A stretch of 64,000 bases of DNA from Sycon ciliatum (lineage: Eukaryota > Porifera > Calcarea > Leucosolenida > Sycettidae). Positions 47,221 to 59,109 of this stretch are shown here, one piece after another. Location of the stretch: assembly GCF_964019385.1 (NCBI RefSeq), contig NC_088655.1, positions 18,395,796 to 18,459,795 on the forward strand. Reading direction: 5' to 3'. Under the pieces are notes generated by a model that saw only the letters and a program-made list of their open reading frames with translations, did not search any database and was not told where the DNA came from. Positions within the stretch are counted from its first letter, which is position 1, and the number at the start of each line of letters is the position of its first letter. Made by a program: the position numbers and the translations under genes.

Positions 47221-48414
47221 TCAGCCATTACACACAGCACACATTAGATCCTTCCACTTTCGACGATCCTGGGCGAGCTGCCTCAGTGCAACTAGATCCT
47301 CGTGTGATGTGAGGGAGTTTGTGGATCTGGAATTTTTCAGGTCGTTGTTGATGGATCGCGGGAGTGTTGTTCTCGGGCGGCCTCGGAACCCTGAGCTTCC
47401 TGGCTGAAAGTATGCCGACATAGCCTGCTGGACCGGGGATGAGGTGTCTAGTCGAAGCATGTGGCCAAACATTCTCCACCTAGCAGACTGGATGATTCTG
47501 CTGAGTGGCTTGGAGCCAGTGCGCTTGTACAGTGCTTCATTGCGTATTATACGGGGATATTTGACCCCTATGACTGCTCGTAACTGCTGGCGGTGGAACG
47601 AGTCAAGTTTCTTTTCTTGAGTCTCTGTCAGGCTCCATGTGCCGCAGTTATAAAGAAGTATTGGGAGAATAAAGCTGCCGTATAACCTAATCCGAAGGGG
47701 TTCACGGGCATGGTTACCTCTTAGCCATATCACCCACAGCTGATGTAAGGCGCATGTTGCTAGACGTTTTCTCCGACTGATATCTTCCTCCACTCCAAGC
47801 ATCGATCCTAGTTTGACCGTGTTCCGCCATCGCTCGTCTACTCTGTCCTTTTCTCTTTTAATTGTAGTATATTCGGTTTTGGCTTCATTCATTTTTAGAT
47901 TGTATTCCGCTAACGAGGATGATAGTATGGGTTGATTGTCATGCAAATATTGTAGGCTGGTGCTGATGAAGTCTACGTCATCCGCATACGCTGTTTCATT
48001 GGGCAATTGAAGCTGAATATCCAATGCTGGTCGCGGTGAGAGTCGCTCTCGAATCAACCTCAATGCAGCCTCGAGGTAGACAGTAAACAGGACTGGCGAT
48101 AGAGAATCACCTTGTGGGGTTCCATTGTGTGTGACTAATGGTTGGCTGAGAATGTTATTCAGCTTTACTTTTATTGTGGTGTCTGTCAGAAGGCACTGGA
48201 TGATGTGCAGCTCATCATGATCAATGACTGTTGACAGTATATCGATCAGCCTGACCCTTGATATAGTGTCAAATGCCTTTGACATATCAATGCCTAAGAT
48301 TGAGATCTCCGACGCAACACGCTGGCATCTTGCTTGTGAGTTCATGAATAGTATTTTAAAATACAACTTGAAAAAATATTGAAAGAACAAAATCTTCCCT
48401 TCTGAACGTAGCAA
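47221..48414 (-). pseudogene. LINE reverse transcriptase, 5'-truncated (RTE/Proto-like C-terminus)
   Basis: Open for 397 codons. RT motif A is GIDMSKAFDTISR, motif B NGTPQGDSLSPVLF and motif C TAYADDVDFIS. The C-terminal region has LPILLYNCGTWSLTETQ and WRMFGHMLRLD, a pattern common in RTE-like and related LINEs. The apurinic endonuclease domain and early RT motifs are missing and the first residues look like random sequence, so the copy is 5'-truncated. It lies antisense in host intron 6 (46355-48527). It is unrelated to the REL elements. Confidence 0.8.
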
Positions 48415-48527
48415 GATGGGTAAAACAGGTCCCTCTTGGTAGTATCAATGTAGAGGATTTACGATGCCTGGTGTAATTGGTGTAATTTTCACTCATGCAC
48501 ACATCTTTCAATTGTCCTGCTTCTCAG

Positions 48528-48613
48528 GTTGCTGTGTCAACCTTGGACACTGTCGACAACATTCTGCAAGTGAATACGAATGAAACTGTGGTAGCAGCAT
48601 CACCAGCAAAAAG
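48528..48613 (+). CDS. Adhesion GPCR exon 7: GAIN subdomain A, continued
   Basis: Acceptor CTGCTTCTCAG, donor GTATTT, phase 0 in and 2 out. The protein reads VAVSTLDTVDNILQVNTNE with a glycosylation sequon, in the style of the GAIN helices. Confidence 0.72.
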
Positions 48614-48837
48614 GTATTTCATTATTGTAGTTCTGTCTCCTTTTCTTGTGTCAATACATCACTGACCATCAGATAGATCTATCCCGATCGATTTCTTTGA
48701 CACATTATTCAATTGGTGCCGTTCCTATTTTTGCAAGAAGATCTTTCTCCCTAAAGAGATTTTTATTTTTGTGTGCCTGGTAATGTACATACATTATATG
48801 CATGATATCATTATAATTTCCTGTCATGTTTATCCAG

Positions 48838-49031
48838 GATTGCAAAGGCAATGGAGCGACTTGTGACGTCACTGGTTGTAGAGACTGATCAGCCTTTCCA
48901 GGAGCAAAAGGAGAATATTGGATTTGCAATCAGCTGCCCAAAGGAGGATGTAACAGACCAAGCATTCCGTTCAGCGGGACAAACCAAAGATGGAAGTTTC
49001 TATGTTGGAGACGTAGACATACCCGCTTCTG
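48838..49031 (+). CDS. Adhesion GPCR exon 8: GAIN domain
   Basis: Acceptor TTTATCCAG, donor GTATGT, phase 2 in and 1 out. The protein contains AKAMERLVTSLVVE and later ENIGFAISCPKED, typical of the transition from helical subdomain A to the beta-sandwich of GAIN. Confidence 0.72.
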
Positions 49032-49283
49032 GTATGTTTTACGAAGTATAATAATTCCCTGAGATTATGACAAATCCTATGGTATGGCACGGATGTATAA
49101 ATTCCTATCCTATTCTGTTGACTGCGTCTGGTTTAAATGGGTATGGCAAATGGGATTTCGAACTTAGCCTAGATCCCATTCCCCGCATACGTTTAGTCAT
49201 CTAGATCAATTCTTCGGCACCCATAGCCTTATTCTGCACAATTGTTCTTCTCATTGTATCCTTCATTTTCTCTGCGACTACAG

Positions 49284-49552
49284 CCAGCACTACCGGTGTC
49301 GCATTTGACATAACTGGAAGCACTATAGCTGCCGCAACAGAGTTACTATCTCTGGGAAATGACTCACTTTGCAATGTGGCACCAACACGCTACATTTTGT
49401 ACAAAACTCAGACACTGTTCCGAGATTCCAATCTGAGTGCAAACACATCTGTTCAATCAGAGATTATCAGCGCCCAAGTTGGAGAGGAACGTCTGGAGAA
49501 TCTTCAGCAGCCGGCAATAATGTCGTTTGATTTATTGGGTGTAACACCTGCT
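49284..49552 (+). CDS. Adhesion GPCR exon 9: GAIN subdomain B
   Basis: Acceptor GCGACTACAG, donor GTAAGT, phase 1 in and 0 out. The protein has TRYILYKTQTLFRD, VQSEIISAQVG and finally LQQPAIMSFDLL, the strand preceding the GPS in GAIN domains. Several N-glycosylation sequons are present. Confidence 0.75.
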
Positions 49553-49959
49553 GTAAGTCAATTGAATGTTGCAAGTCTATTGGATTAGTAAATGTTTTTA
49601 GGTGATTATGATTGATAATCTCCTTAGTGGGTGTTATCCAATCGCCTTCCTTCGATTTAGGAACGACATCCGCGCCTTTATCTTTGGGGGTAGTGGTGTT
49701 CCTACGAATGCGGACTAAGCCCCCAGGCAGAGCTCATGCAAACCGCGGTTTTTTACTGGACCAGGGCATAGTGAAAGATTCAAATTTCTCCTCCACTATG
49801 TTTGTTAATTAGAAGAAATTAGGAGTACTTCAAATACTCTATATGATCTGAAGGGACAAACCATCATGACGTCTATCCTGAAGTCTGCATTGACACACCT
49901 AAGGAAGCAATAAGTTGTAACTACCATGTCCCTTCTCCGTTTGTGCTTCTTATTTTAAG

Positions 49960-50005
49960 GAGTCCGCTGGTGAAGCCAAATGCGTTTTCTGGGACTTCGA
50001 CAAAG
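49960..50005 (+). CDS. Adhesion GPCR exon 10: first half of the GPS motif
   Basis: Acceptor TATTTTAAG, donor GTGAGC, phase 0 in and 1 out. The 15 codons read ESAGEAKCVFWDFDK. C-V-F-W-D-F is the hallmark start of the GPCR proteolysis site. The second half of the motif (W..GC and the cleaved HL/T or HL/S) should follow in the next exon, but none was found downstream in the window. Confidence 0.78.
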
Positions 50006-51876
50006 GTGAGCAGTAGTGAACATTTCCCTCTGAGACAGGAATGCGTTGATACTCAGCAAAGGACATACTTCAGGCTCTTTACGAACATCTTGAACGTTTT
50101 CGGTTTCACAAGTATACTTTCAAGCCTTTGATCTGCTTTTGCAAAATTAATGGAAGCAAAATAGATTCACACTTTTAAAAGCTGTTAGATAGGTCGTCAA
50201 AACTCGCTTGTTATGTCCATTGGTTGTCTCTTGTTGTCGCACCACATGCCACGCTTTTTGGGTTTTCTCGCACATGCACATCTGTGCCATTATTGCTATG
50301 TGTATAGGTCACCCATTTTGGCTGTATATTTTAGCTATCTTCTTCTTCGCGCTGTTATATTACGTCTTTATTGTACTTAATCCACTAATCGTGTACCTTT
50401 CCCTTTACCTGTATGTCACCTGATGACTAGGCTTACACTTGTGAAACCGACAACTTTCAAAATGATCGTAAAGAGCCTGAAGTGTGGCCTTCTCTGAGTA
50501 GTATAGGAGTGAACATGATAGTTACTAAACTAATACTACCTGTGGGTATATATTGACAACAGGGCGTGGATTTTTAAGTGTTCCATTGCAAATGGCAGGA
50601 AGTGTTTGGTATCCATTAAAAATAATTCATACTTGGATTCCAATTTCTACGAACGCTAGTGGTGAAGCGAATGTGACGGTTGTTCACGAAACCAATACAT
50701 ATACTTGTAGTTTCGTGGTAGAAAGTCTTCAGTGTACAATCATTTGCTAGCTAGTCCTGATTGTTGCAATTCGTATTCCGACTCTTCGTTCACTGTATTG
50801 TGCCGTGGTCGTCATGGTTATGGACTACAGTTAAAAGTGTTGGAAGCTATCTATCAGCGACTGTATAAGCCTAATTTGTGTGTACAGAAAGATAGTATAA
50901 TTGGACTGAAATTGTTCAAGTAACGTGTCGTGTTTAGTGCGGCCAAGCTTGGCCGTTAATATTCTAGGTGTAATGTACTGCTGTTATGTGTGATCACATT
51001 GTCTTTCCTTCCTTTCTCCTTTGTTCATTTCTCGCTTTGATTGTTAAAATTCACACTTGTAAATTTCACTGCTGTTGCTCTTGGTGTTATTTCTCTAACT
51101 TAGATTTTCTATAAAAGTTTAATTTTTGTTTCAGTGTCCTTTAGTACAACGACGATTCCTGATGAGTGTTGTACGAAAACTTGTTTGAATCCATATTTTT
51201 CCCTACACCATTTCTTCATATTTTCTACTTGTAGTGACAATAGATCTATAACACCAACGGTAGAATTTGATGATCCATAACGCCTGCCTCGTTTTGCTGG
51301 AAATCAACCTGACTGGACATATTGCATTCCACGTGTAACCCAAGCCAAGGGTGTAGGAAGAATCATCGACGGCAAATTTCAACAGCAGGGTGTAGACTCG
51401 CCATGCACTTCATACTGAACAATATTGCATTGATTTGTGCGATATGTGAGATATGTGCAGCCAGAATGTTTGTTCTGGGGCTTGCAAGGATAGGTTAGAC
51501 AAATTATGTATTCCTTTCACCCCATATACAATATTGGGGTTCGTTCTGTAGCAAAACAAATGGTAAGCAGTGGCTTTGGGCATGTCTCGGCCTGTTGGGT
51601 CCGAGAGGGCATGTGGTGTAGGAGGGGGAATAACATACTTTAGTGCTGGATAATACCCCTACTAAGACACAGATAGGTGTTATTCATGATATGAGATTGC
51701 GTGTATGTGCTCAATGGTGTCCGTCTTGCAAATGTGTGCTAGATATCTAGCTGCTTCTCGGAATGTTCTTCTTAGCTTACACAAGAATCAAAGCAATCCG
51801 ATAGCGATCAAAATTACGTATACCCACAAAAATGATGAATAATTGTATGATAATTTTGTTGAGCACACACGCAGTT
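50006..51876 (+). other. Stretch without recognisable features
   Basis: This 1.9-kb region has short hydrophobic and low-complexity open frames but no GPS continuation, transmembrane exon or repeat that I can recognise. An acceptor-like CAACAG at about 50563 begins a phase-1-compatible frame (GRGFLSVPLQMA), but the peptide does not match a GPS. Confidence 0.5.
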
Positions 51877-52041
51877 TGTAACAGTGTTACCTGCTGTTCA
51901 CACTCCTATCCCCTCTATCCACGCCCTTCGGCCTATCAACTACCATCCCGACTATCTAGTTGACACCTTTACTTCATAATATAACCTTGTGCAGTACGAA
52001 TAAAGATCATTCTTGTCCTCAACCTGCAGTAGCCGGTTACA
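51877..52041 (+). repeat. 5' LTR of Ty3/gypsy-like element
   Basis: 165 bp beginning TGTAACAG and ending GGTTACA, the inverted TG..CA termini of LTRs. Inside are a TATA-like ATAATATAAC near 51977 and a GAATAAAG signal near 51999. Directly after it, CTGGTTTCAGAGAGG resembles a primer-binding site for initiator tRNA-Met. Confidence 0.75.
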
Positions 52042-52056
52042 CTGGTTTCAGAGAGG

Positions 52057-53851
52057 ATGATTTCCATCGACCTGACTAGTGGCCTTCCGCTCCTGCTGAC
52101 CGTCATCGCCGTGACAGCGTACCTGGCTCTACAAGAGTTGCGACGACTCGTGGCCGCCATCACTCCAACTCCTGCGAGACCATTTTTAAGTCCCATCCAG
52201 CCCAGGGCTAAGCACCAGAGAACACCCTCGCGATAATATTACCAAGCGCCATGTCAAGGGGCCCCTAGCATTTCACGGTGAGGCAGATTTGTTTCGGGAG
52301 TGGGTATTTAGCATGGACTTAGCTATAATATAAAAGTCATAGGATTTGCGACATAGGTGGAAGAAGTTACTTATGCCGCGAGTTTTTCTTGTGGGCAATG
52401 CCCGCCTATGGCTTATTTCGAACATGGAGGCTGGGGAACACTACATCAACTGGTCCACGCTAAGGGATGCACGAGGCAGTGTGTTTAGCCCGCATTTCAG
52501 CGATGAGCAAATTCGGTTGAATTTATTATTTTAGTGCTCATCAGAAGGACACCGTTGCATCATTTATCACTGCCCTTAATCGTCTCAGCACGCAGGTGCC
52601 TGAGCTAGACGAACACCCGCGCGCCCTGGACAGTATCAAGTGCTCAAGGAGCATCCGGCAACACTGTCAAAGGCTATACAAGCAGCACTGACCGTAACGG
52701 CCGAGAATCGACACCAACCAGAAGGCATAGCTGCAGGATCGCCAAACATCCGAAGACCGACCAGACTGTCGTCAGAAGACCGTACCCGCTTGTTGAGTGT
52801 TGGCAGATGTTTAGCTTGCCGTCAGCAGGGACATTTAGCCCGAGATTGCCCGCGAGTTCACCACCATGCAAACGCTGGACGCCAGTGACAGCGGTGCGAT
52901 CACTGGCGCTGAGAAGAGCACCACCCTGTCCCGCAGCCGCTCCAATCACCAAGAAGAATCGCTTCAGTGACTTATTGGTTGACGAAGTCGATTGCGGAGA
53001 AGATGAGCCTGTCGCGGATGCTGCTGCTACAGCTACTAGTTGTGTTGATTCCAAAAACCATGTTTAGAAGAGCAGCGAAGCGCACGTCGGCAGTGTCGTC
53101 GCTGAAAAAGAGAACGAGCTACTGCGGGTGGAAGCCAAAATGTACGGCCGTCCAGCGACAGTGTTGATCGACCGTGGATCAACCCACGACTTCATTTCTG
53201 AGGAGTTCGTCCGAAGGCACAAGGTGCCAACAGAGTTGGGATCAGAATTACTGAAGGTCACATTAGCGGATGGAAAAACGAGCTCACACGCTATGGAGAC
53301 CACGAACGCCATAGATGTTGTTGTCAGCGACTCCAAGGAGAAACAGCAGTTTACCGTCTTTCCCCTCGCCTGCTACGACGCGATATTGGGCAAGCTCTGG
53401 TTGACTAGGAACAACCCATGAATCAATTTCCGGACCAAAGCCATAATCGTGGACGGGAATGGCTTGCCAAGTGCACCTTCTCAGGACAAGGACAGAGACT
53501 CGCAAATCGAATACATGTTCTTTTCTGGCTGCCGGGCTAGTCATGCGCTCAGAAACGGCGAACAAGGATTCCTAGCATGGGTCACAGCTGAGAACGACTC
53601 CGGTCTTGATCCACCTCTGAGTATTCCCAACCCTCACAGTCCCGAAGTTGCTGTCTTGCTTCGTGAGTATTCCGATGTCTTCCCTGATGAACTCCCGGAC
53701 GCACTTCCACCTGAAAGATCCGTGGATCATGAGATTTGGCTTGAAGAGGGTGCACCGCCGCCGTCACGTCCAGCTTATCGTCTCCACAAGCCGGAAATGG
53801 ACGAGGTTGAAGTCGCAACTACTCGCAAAGGGTTTGGTTGAGCCTAGTAAA
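52057..53851 (+). pseudogene. Ty3/gypsy gag-protease-RT fragment, broken and 3'-truncated
   Basis: Pieces in several frames follow the LTR. There is a gag-like segment (ARLWLISNMEAGEHYINW near 52402-52455), and a CCHC zinc knuckle (CLACRQQGHLARDC near 52816-52857). A retroviral-type aspartic protease region follows (TVLIDRGSTHDFISEEF near 53159-53209), in which the usual D-S/T-G reads D-R-G. Then comes the start of the reverse transcriptase (REYSDVFPDELPDALPP, ending GLVEPSK in another frame). The element stops at 53851, where a MITE-like repeat begins, so the catalytic RT, RNase H and integrase are absent. Multiple frameshifts make it inactive. Confidence 0.75.
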
Positions 53852-54382
53852 GCCTAGTTCACATTCGACGGGGCGCGACGGGACGCAACGTAAGGATCGA
53901 CGGGAAGCGACTGGACGCCGTCCAATGAGAACAACAGGAACGGGAACGCAACGTACTACCGTACAGATCGGAAGCGACGGGAAGAGTTGGATCGATTCAA
54001 CTTTTATTACCGTAGACGGGCGTAGCCGGGGACGCAAGCGTACAAAACGGCTGCAATTTGAGTGTGAACAGGAGATGGCGTCGTGCGCCGACTACTCCCG
54101 TTTCGTACTTGAAAATTCTTTAGCATTTCGAACACTGCGTTTCTCATGATGACTCACAGAATGGCTAGCACGACTTGAGTTAAATTTTAGCAACATAAGA
54201 TCTAATGTCACTTATTGTATTTAGGGATAGTTCAGAAGCGTGACAGACGAACTATTCTATCATTTCCTGGGGCTATTATTTTGAATGCCACAACTTTCAG
54301 GGCTATTTTTTTGGTCTTCATGAGAACTGGTGTTGTGAACTTGATTCCGCTTCTTTCAAGGAGAAATAATTGAAAAGAAGTC
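53852..54382 (+). repeat. Dispersed repeat A, left copy
   Basis: Begins GCCTAGTTCACATTCGACGG. The copy at 61792-62330 is its reverse complement over the full length. The short terminal motif resembles those of non-autonomous DNA transposons, but clear terminal inverted repeats were not established. Confidence 0.75.
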
Positions 54383-54632
54383 CCGAAAAACGAGAAATTA
54401 TGTCCGAAAGTCACCCTGTCAAGGACCGTGCCTTAAGCCTAGTTCACATTCGACGCAACGCCCACGGGACGTAAGGGTTTGCTGGGAGGGCTGGGGTGAG
54501 CTGTAAAATCCTGTCAGATTCGTATGACACGACATGCAGCAGTCGTTGCGACGTTCAAAGTTGAACTGCGCGAGTTATAAGGCACGGTCCGTGACGGGAT
54601 GACTTTCGGACCTAATTTCTCGTTTTTCGGGA
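54383..54632. repeat. Fold-back element with 52-bp arms
   Basis: Arms 54383-54434 and 54579-54632 are near-perfect reverse complements (CCCGAAAAACGAGAAATT ... AATTTCTCGTTTTTCGGG). The loop 54435-54578 starts with another GCCTAGTTCACATTCGACG and is related to 62331-62460 in reverse orientation. Confidence 0.8.
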
Positions 54633-54866
54633 CTTGATTTATTGATTGATTTTATTTTACTTCGCAAGTTCAAACCGGTTCCTGGCCCAGTAATATGAAA
54701 GCGAAGGATAAAATTCACCAAAATCCTAATGAGCAACAGCATAGGCAATATTATCATAGAAGTGGAGTACTATGCGAACGAGAATACTGAGAAGAAAAGG
54801 AACATGTCAAAACCTGACGAAACACAACCTATTCCAGGCATACATAAGGAAGGCAGGCTAGCTTAG

Positions 54867-55402
54867 AGGGGCACTCCGGCTTCATTTTCGACGCCGAGTT
54901 TTCGATGCCAAGACGAAGGTAGGTGAAAGAGAAGACCCCTCTAACAAGAACGAGTCGAGCAGAAAGAGGTTTTTTGGATTTCGCCGAGCGAGCGCGGATG
55001 ACGTAATGAGGGATTAGCTTGCCAGTGGAAATGCATCTGCGCACATACATTTCACACACTTTTTGGCCAATTTTCAATCGAAGAGGAGGTTGTTTTCTAT
55101 GTTCTCGCAACATCGTGAGCGATCCCGTCTTCTATACCCTTCCAGGTACCCTGAAGGTCCTCCGGAGGAGAATGTATCTCCAGCAAAGCGTTGTTGATCC
55201 GCTAAATTCGTCTCGAGACATATTCAACCAGTGCAGTGCTGATAAAGGTAGAATATTGAATTTGTGATAACTGTCGACGATGGAGAGAGAGGTTGATAGC
55301 CGCTGTCGCAGAGAAAGCGAAGCTGCTGGAAGTAACGACGGGGAGCTTGTTAGCATCACATGAGCATCCAGACTTCAAAGCAGCTTGACGGAATCGGGGA
55401 GT
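54867..55402 (+). repeat. Dispersed repeat B, left copy (MITE-like)
   Basis: 536 bp whose reverse complement is at 60529-61064. The two ends are imperfect inverted repeats (GAGGCACTCCGGCTT / GAGGCACCCTCCGATTT as read in the right-hand copy), suggesting a miniature DNA transposon. No protein is encoded. Confidence 0.75.
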
Positions 55403-55430
55403 ACTGACCATTTGTCTCGCCCTCATTTTA

Positions 55431-55900
55431 GTGAATTTTATGACCAGAAAATTATTCGATCAGGATCCCTTCTACAAGATGTGTAGTGTAGTACAGGTGA
55501 TTTCTGAACTTGACGATATGGAGACGGACCAGTGGACATACCAAAAACGTGTACCTGCAGGAAATTCACCCAAGGCTATTGCTATTCTCTTCAGTGGCTG
55601 TTGTTTTTTAGTAAAAATATGTTCACTTCTCTCAACATACTCCTGCATGGCAGCAAGAAGGTGTGCTATGGAATTCAACGCCACAATCTTCGCCCATGGC
55701 TGTGGATGAAGCATGGTCAAGTCATGGCAGTACATGTACATATATTTGAAACAGATGAGAAATTAAAGTTCATTGGTGATGGGAAGTTTGACAGCCCCAG
55801 TGACCGAGTCGAGCGTTGCCTTTTGCCGTTGCACAAATTGCTGAAGAATCCGAGATGGTCTTGGAACTATGCACATGAATACTACCAGAAATAATGGTGG
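55431..55900 (+). pseudogene. Transposase-like remnant
   Basis: Two overlapping frames, shifted near 55600, give a peptide run with SPKAIAILFSG, then FSKNMFTSLNILLHGSKK, then LRPWLWMKHGQVMA and finally LKFIGDGKFDSP. The FSG ... W ... GDG-x-x-DSP order resembles a family of uncharacterised transposase-like proteins that I know from invertebrate genomes. The assignment is from memory of motif order only. Confidence 0.3.
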
Positions 55901-56061
55901 CATGAACCATTGTGGAATGGGACAGCTCACGGAGAATACTGGAATAGCTCAAGTATCTCAAGGTGATTGTAAATCCTGTTCTGGCTGATAGCTTCGGCCT
56001 GCTGCGCCAGTCCATGTACAATGATGAGAACATGAATTTCTGTTTTCTACATATTTGCCGG

Positions 56062-56362
56062 CTACTATTTTTTTTTTTTTTTTATTTTTTTTACGAGAAA
56101 CCACGAACCTCGAGAACAGAATACTGCATGGTAGAGGTGGTTGCAGACGCAACTGTGGTGGTGAAAACTGGAGCATCTCCGCCGACCTGAGGTCTCGGCT
56201 TCAGCGACACTTCAGAGCACCAAAAACTGGGGAGGAGTAGGCACAGGGGGAGGGGAAGGGGGGGGTACATTTATATAGAGGAAGGAAAAACGGAAAGATG
56301 ATACATGTGATAGAGGAAGAAAAAAATAAATAATAATAATAATAATAATAAATAAAAAAAAT
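56062..56362. repeat. Low-complexity runs: poly(T) and (AAT)n
   Basis: A T run at about 56068-56092 and an A-rich AATAAT run at 56322-56362. Nothing else recognisable lies in 55900-56625. Confidence 0.8.
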
Positions 56363-56625
56363 AAAAAAGGGGGAGCCAGGGTGCAAGCAGAGAGGGTGTT
56401 CAGGGAGTGTTCAGAGGGCATCTGTGGCTGAACGCCAGTCTCGGCTGCGGAGCGACTTGTAGGCGCCTTCCTTGAATGCCTGCATTCCCTTCTACTATAC
56501 TGTGGTATTACAGTTGCAGGTTCCTTATATAGAAATATGTTCAATGCCCCCCCTCCTACATACCCACATTATATATATGAACTAACAATTTCACTGTTGG
56601 ACTCGCCGGCAGCTAGAGAGCAAAG

Positions 56626-56949
56626 TGTTAGGTACCTCCTTCTGTACCTTTTCTAGCTGGCCTGCATGCACTTACGTACTCACCTTTTGTCTCCTTTTGT
56701 TCCGTTGGCCTGGGTAGCTACTTGCGCGCCCATATTTGCCATAGCTACCCAGGCCCTTTATCTTGCCGTTCAGACTTGATCTCTCTCTCTCTCTCTCTTT
56801 TCTCACTCGTCAATAATCACCATGTAGTCGTTTCGTTCGTCTTGGTCTCTTGTCTCGTCGTCTATAATAAATGTCTTTCCCCCAACCTACCTGTTCCCGT
56901 TGTAATGTCTGGATAATGTGTCGTCAGTCGTCCTGTTTCGAACTCAACA
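56626..56949 (+). repeat. TRIM 5' LTR
   Basis: 324 bp with a CT-rich run near 56780-56800 and an AATAAA polyadenylation hexamer near 56867. Nearly identical to 57598-57915 except for the length of the CT run. Confidence 0.85.
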
Positions 56950-57597
56950 TTGGCGCCCGATTATTGATCGACCCACGACCCTGAGATCATCCCATGCCCA
57001 GCCGTCCTCAACCACCATTCGTCTCGTCTATGTCAACCTCGTCTCATCCATGTCAGTCTCGTCTCTCCTACGCCAACCTCGTCTCGTCTCTTCTACGCCA
57101 ACCTCGTCTCGTCTCTATCAACCTCGTATTTCCTACGCCAACCTTACCTCGTCTATTCTCGTTCAAGCCATGCAGGTCAGCTACCTTTCTCTCTTTCTTT
57201 TTTTTGTATGCTTCTTCGTCAAATTTATTTTCATGAATTTTTTGTAGTGTGTGCGCGCGCGTGTGTTCGTAAAACATAACCAAGTTAGGGGTCCGATCAT
57301 GATGAGCCACGCTCTAATTTTTGGATGTTTAGCAAAAGTGTAACTAGGCTGTATTAGCCGTGCAAAATACTAGTAATTCACGTTCCTCGTCAAACTCCAA
57401 TAGTTATTACACACAATAAGTAGTACAGGAATGATGTGTACGAGTGCATTTTTAGTACACACTCTCGTGAGATCCATGCGCGCGTGCAGTATGTGTGTGT
57501 GTATGTGTGTGTTTTCTCCTCTTGTTCATTTTTTTAATCTTTTTCTCTCTTTTTTTCTCTCCGCGAGGACGCGGGATTTTTTCATGGAGGGGTTGTA

Positions 57598-57915
57598 TGT
57601 TAGGTACCTCCTTCTGTACCTTTTCTAGCTGGCCTGCATGCACTTACGTACTCACCTTTTGTCTCCTTTTGTTCCGTTGGCCTGGGTAGCTACTTGCGCG
57701 CCCATATTTGCCATAGCTACCCAGGCCCTTTATCTTGCCGTTCAGACTTGATCTCTCTCTCTCTTTTCTCACTCGTCAATAATCACCATGTAGTCGTTTC
57801 GTTCGTCTTGGTCTCTTGTCTCGTCGTCTATAATAAATGTCTTTCCCCCAACCTACCTGTTCCCGTTGTAATGTCTGGATAATGTGTCGTCAGTCGTCCT
57901 GTTTCGAACTCAACA
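57598..57915 (+). repeat. TRIM 3' LTR
   Basis: 318-bp partner of the 5' LTR. It differs mainly in a shorter CT run, so insertion was recent. Confidence 0.85.
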
Positions 57916-58158
57916 AAAGTATTAATTTATAGCAAAGAAAAGGACCAAGGACCAAGGAACTACAAGTTACGCTTTAATGTCCACGAACAATTTCACTGTA
58001 TTTGAAATAATTTTGTTTGATACCCTGAGAACTCTGACACTTTGCAGCACTGTGGATTATATGTGGATACAACATTCATGGAAGGAAAAGTGGAATAATA
58101 ACACATTGTAGTTTTTGGACGGACAACTCCCGACACATCAACATCTCCTGGCACAACA

Positions 58159-59109
58159 AAAGGATAAAGGGCCTGGGTAGCTATGGCAAATATGGGCGCG
58201 CAAGTAGCTACCCAGGCCAACGGAACAAAAGGAGACAAAAGGTGAGTACGTAAGTGCATGCAGGCCAGCTAGAAAAGGTACAGAAGGAGGTACCGGAGTT
58301 TTTGGACGGACAACTCCCGACACATCAACATCTCCTGGCACAACAAAAGGCACATTAGTTAATTAAAATTCATACTATTATTACAATAATATTTGGATGA
58401 GACCTGACCGGTTTCTGCACGTAGAGTGCTTCATCAGAGGAATGAAAAATGTTGTCTCTGACTATAGCTTATATACACAGCAAAAGAAATCAACAGATGC
58501 AGTAAAAGATGCGATAGATGCAATGCAGTTGCAATCATAGGGGTGACTGGCAACAAATGCAGTAAAAGGTGCAAATAGGTGCAATGCAGTTGCAACCATA
58601 GAGGTGTCTAGCAACAAATGCTGTTGAGAGCGAAAAAAGCGCAATGCTGCTATAGAGTTATACTGTAGAGTTCATAAACCGCGGAGTTAAGTTGTATAAT
58701 CCAGGAAGGGTGCGTGAACTGCAGGTAAGGTTAAAAGCTTTTAACCTTATCTGCATCTATCGCATCTTTAATGCATCTGTTGATTTCTTTTGCTGTGTAT
58801 ATAAGCTATAGTCAAAGACAACATTTTTCATTCCTCTGATGAAGCACTCTATGTGCAGGAACCGGTCAGGTCTCATTCAAATATTATTGTAATAATAGTA
58901 TGAATTTTAATTAACTAATGTGCCTTTTGTTGTGCCAGGAGATGTTGATGTGTCGGGAGTTGTCCGTCCAAAAACTCCGGTACCTCCTTCTGTACCTTTT
59001 CTAGCTGGCCTGCATGCACTTACGTACTCACCTTTTGTCTCCTTTTGTTCCGTTGGCCTGGGTAGCTACTTTCGCGCCCATATTTGCCATAGCTACCCAG
59101 GCCCTTTAT
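58159..59109. repeat. Large inverted repeat containing LTR pieces
   Basis: Arms of about 360 bp (58159-58522 and 58754-59109) are reverse complements around a spacer of about 230 bp. The outer part of each arm is TRIM LTR sequence (58160-58292 reversed, 58980-59109 forward). The spacer holds two copies of a roughly 58-bp unit containing GCAATGCAGTTGCAA. Confidence 0.8.

Larger units (their letters stand above)
56626..57915 (+). mobile_element. Miniature LTR retrotransposon (TRIM-like), complete
   Basis: Two LTRs (56626-56949 and 57598-57915) begin TGTTAGGTACC and end CTCAACA. The PBS TTGGCGCCCGA (56950-56960) directly follows the first LTR and matches the 3' end of tRNA-Lys type primers. A purine-rich GGAGGGG lies just before the second LTR. 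A 4-bp target duplication AAAG flanks the element (56622-56625 and 57916-57919). The 648-bp interior has no gag or pol, so it needs proteins from another element. Confidence 0.85.

Noticed and set aside
50208..50423. Hydrophobic 71-codon frame as a transmembrane exon of the receptor
   Set aside because: Composition is hydrophobic, but no conserved 7TM residues are seen and it has no phase-compatible splice borders that I can support.
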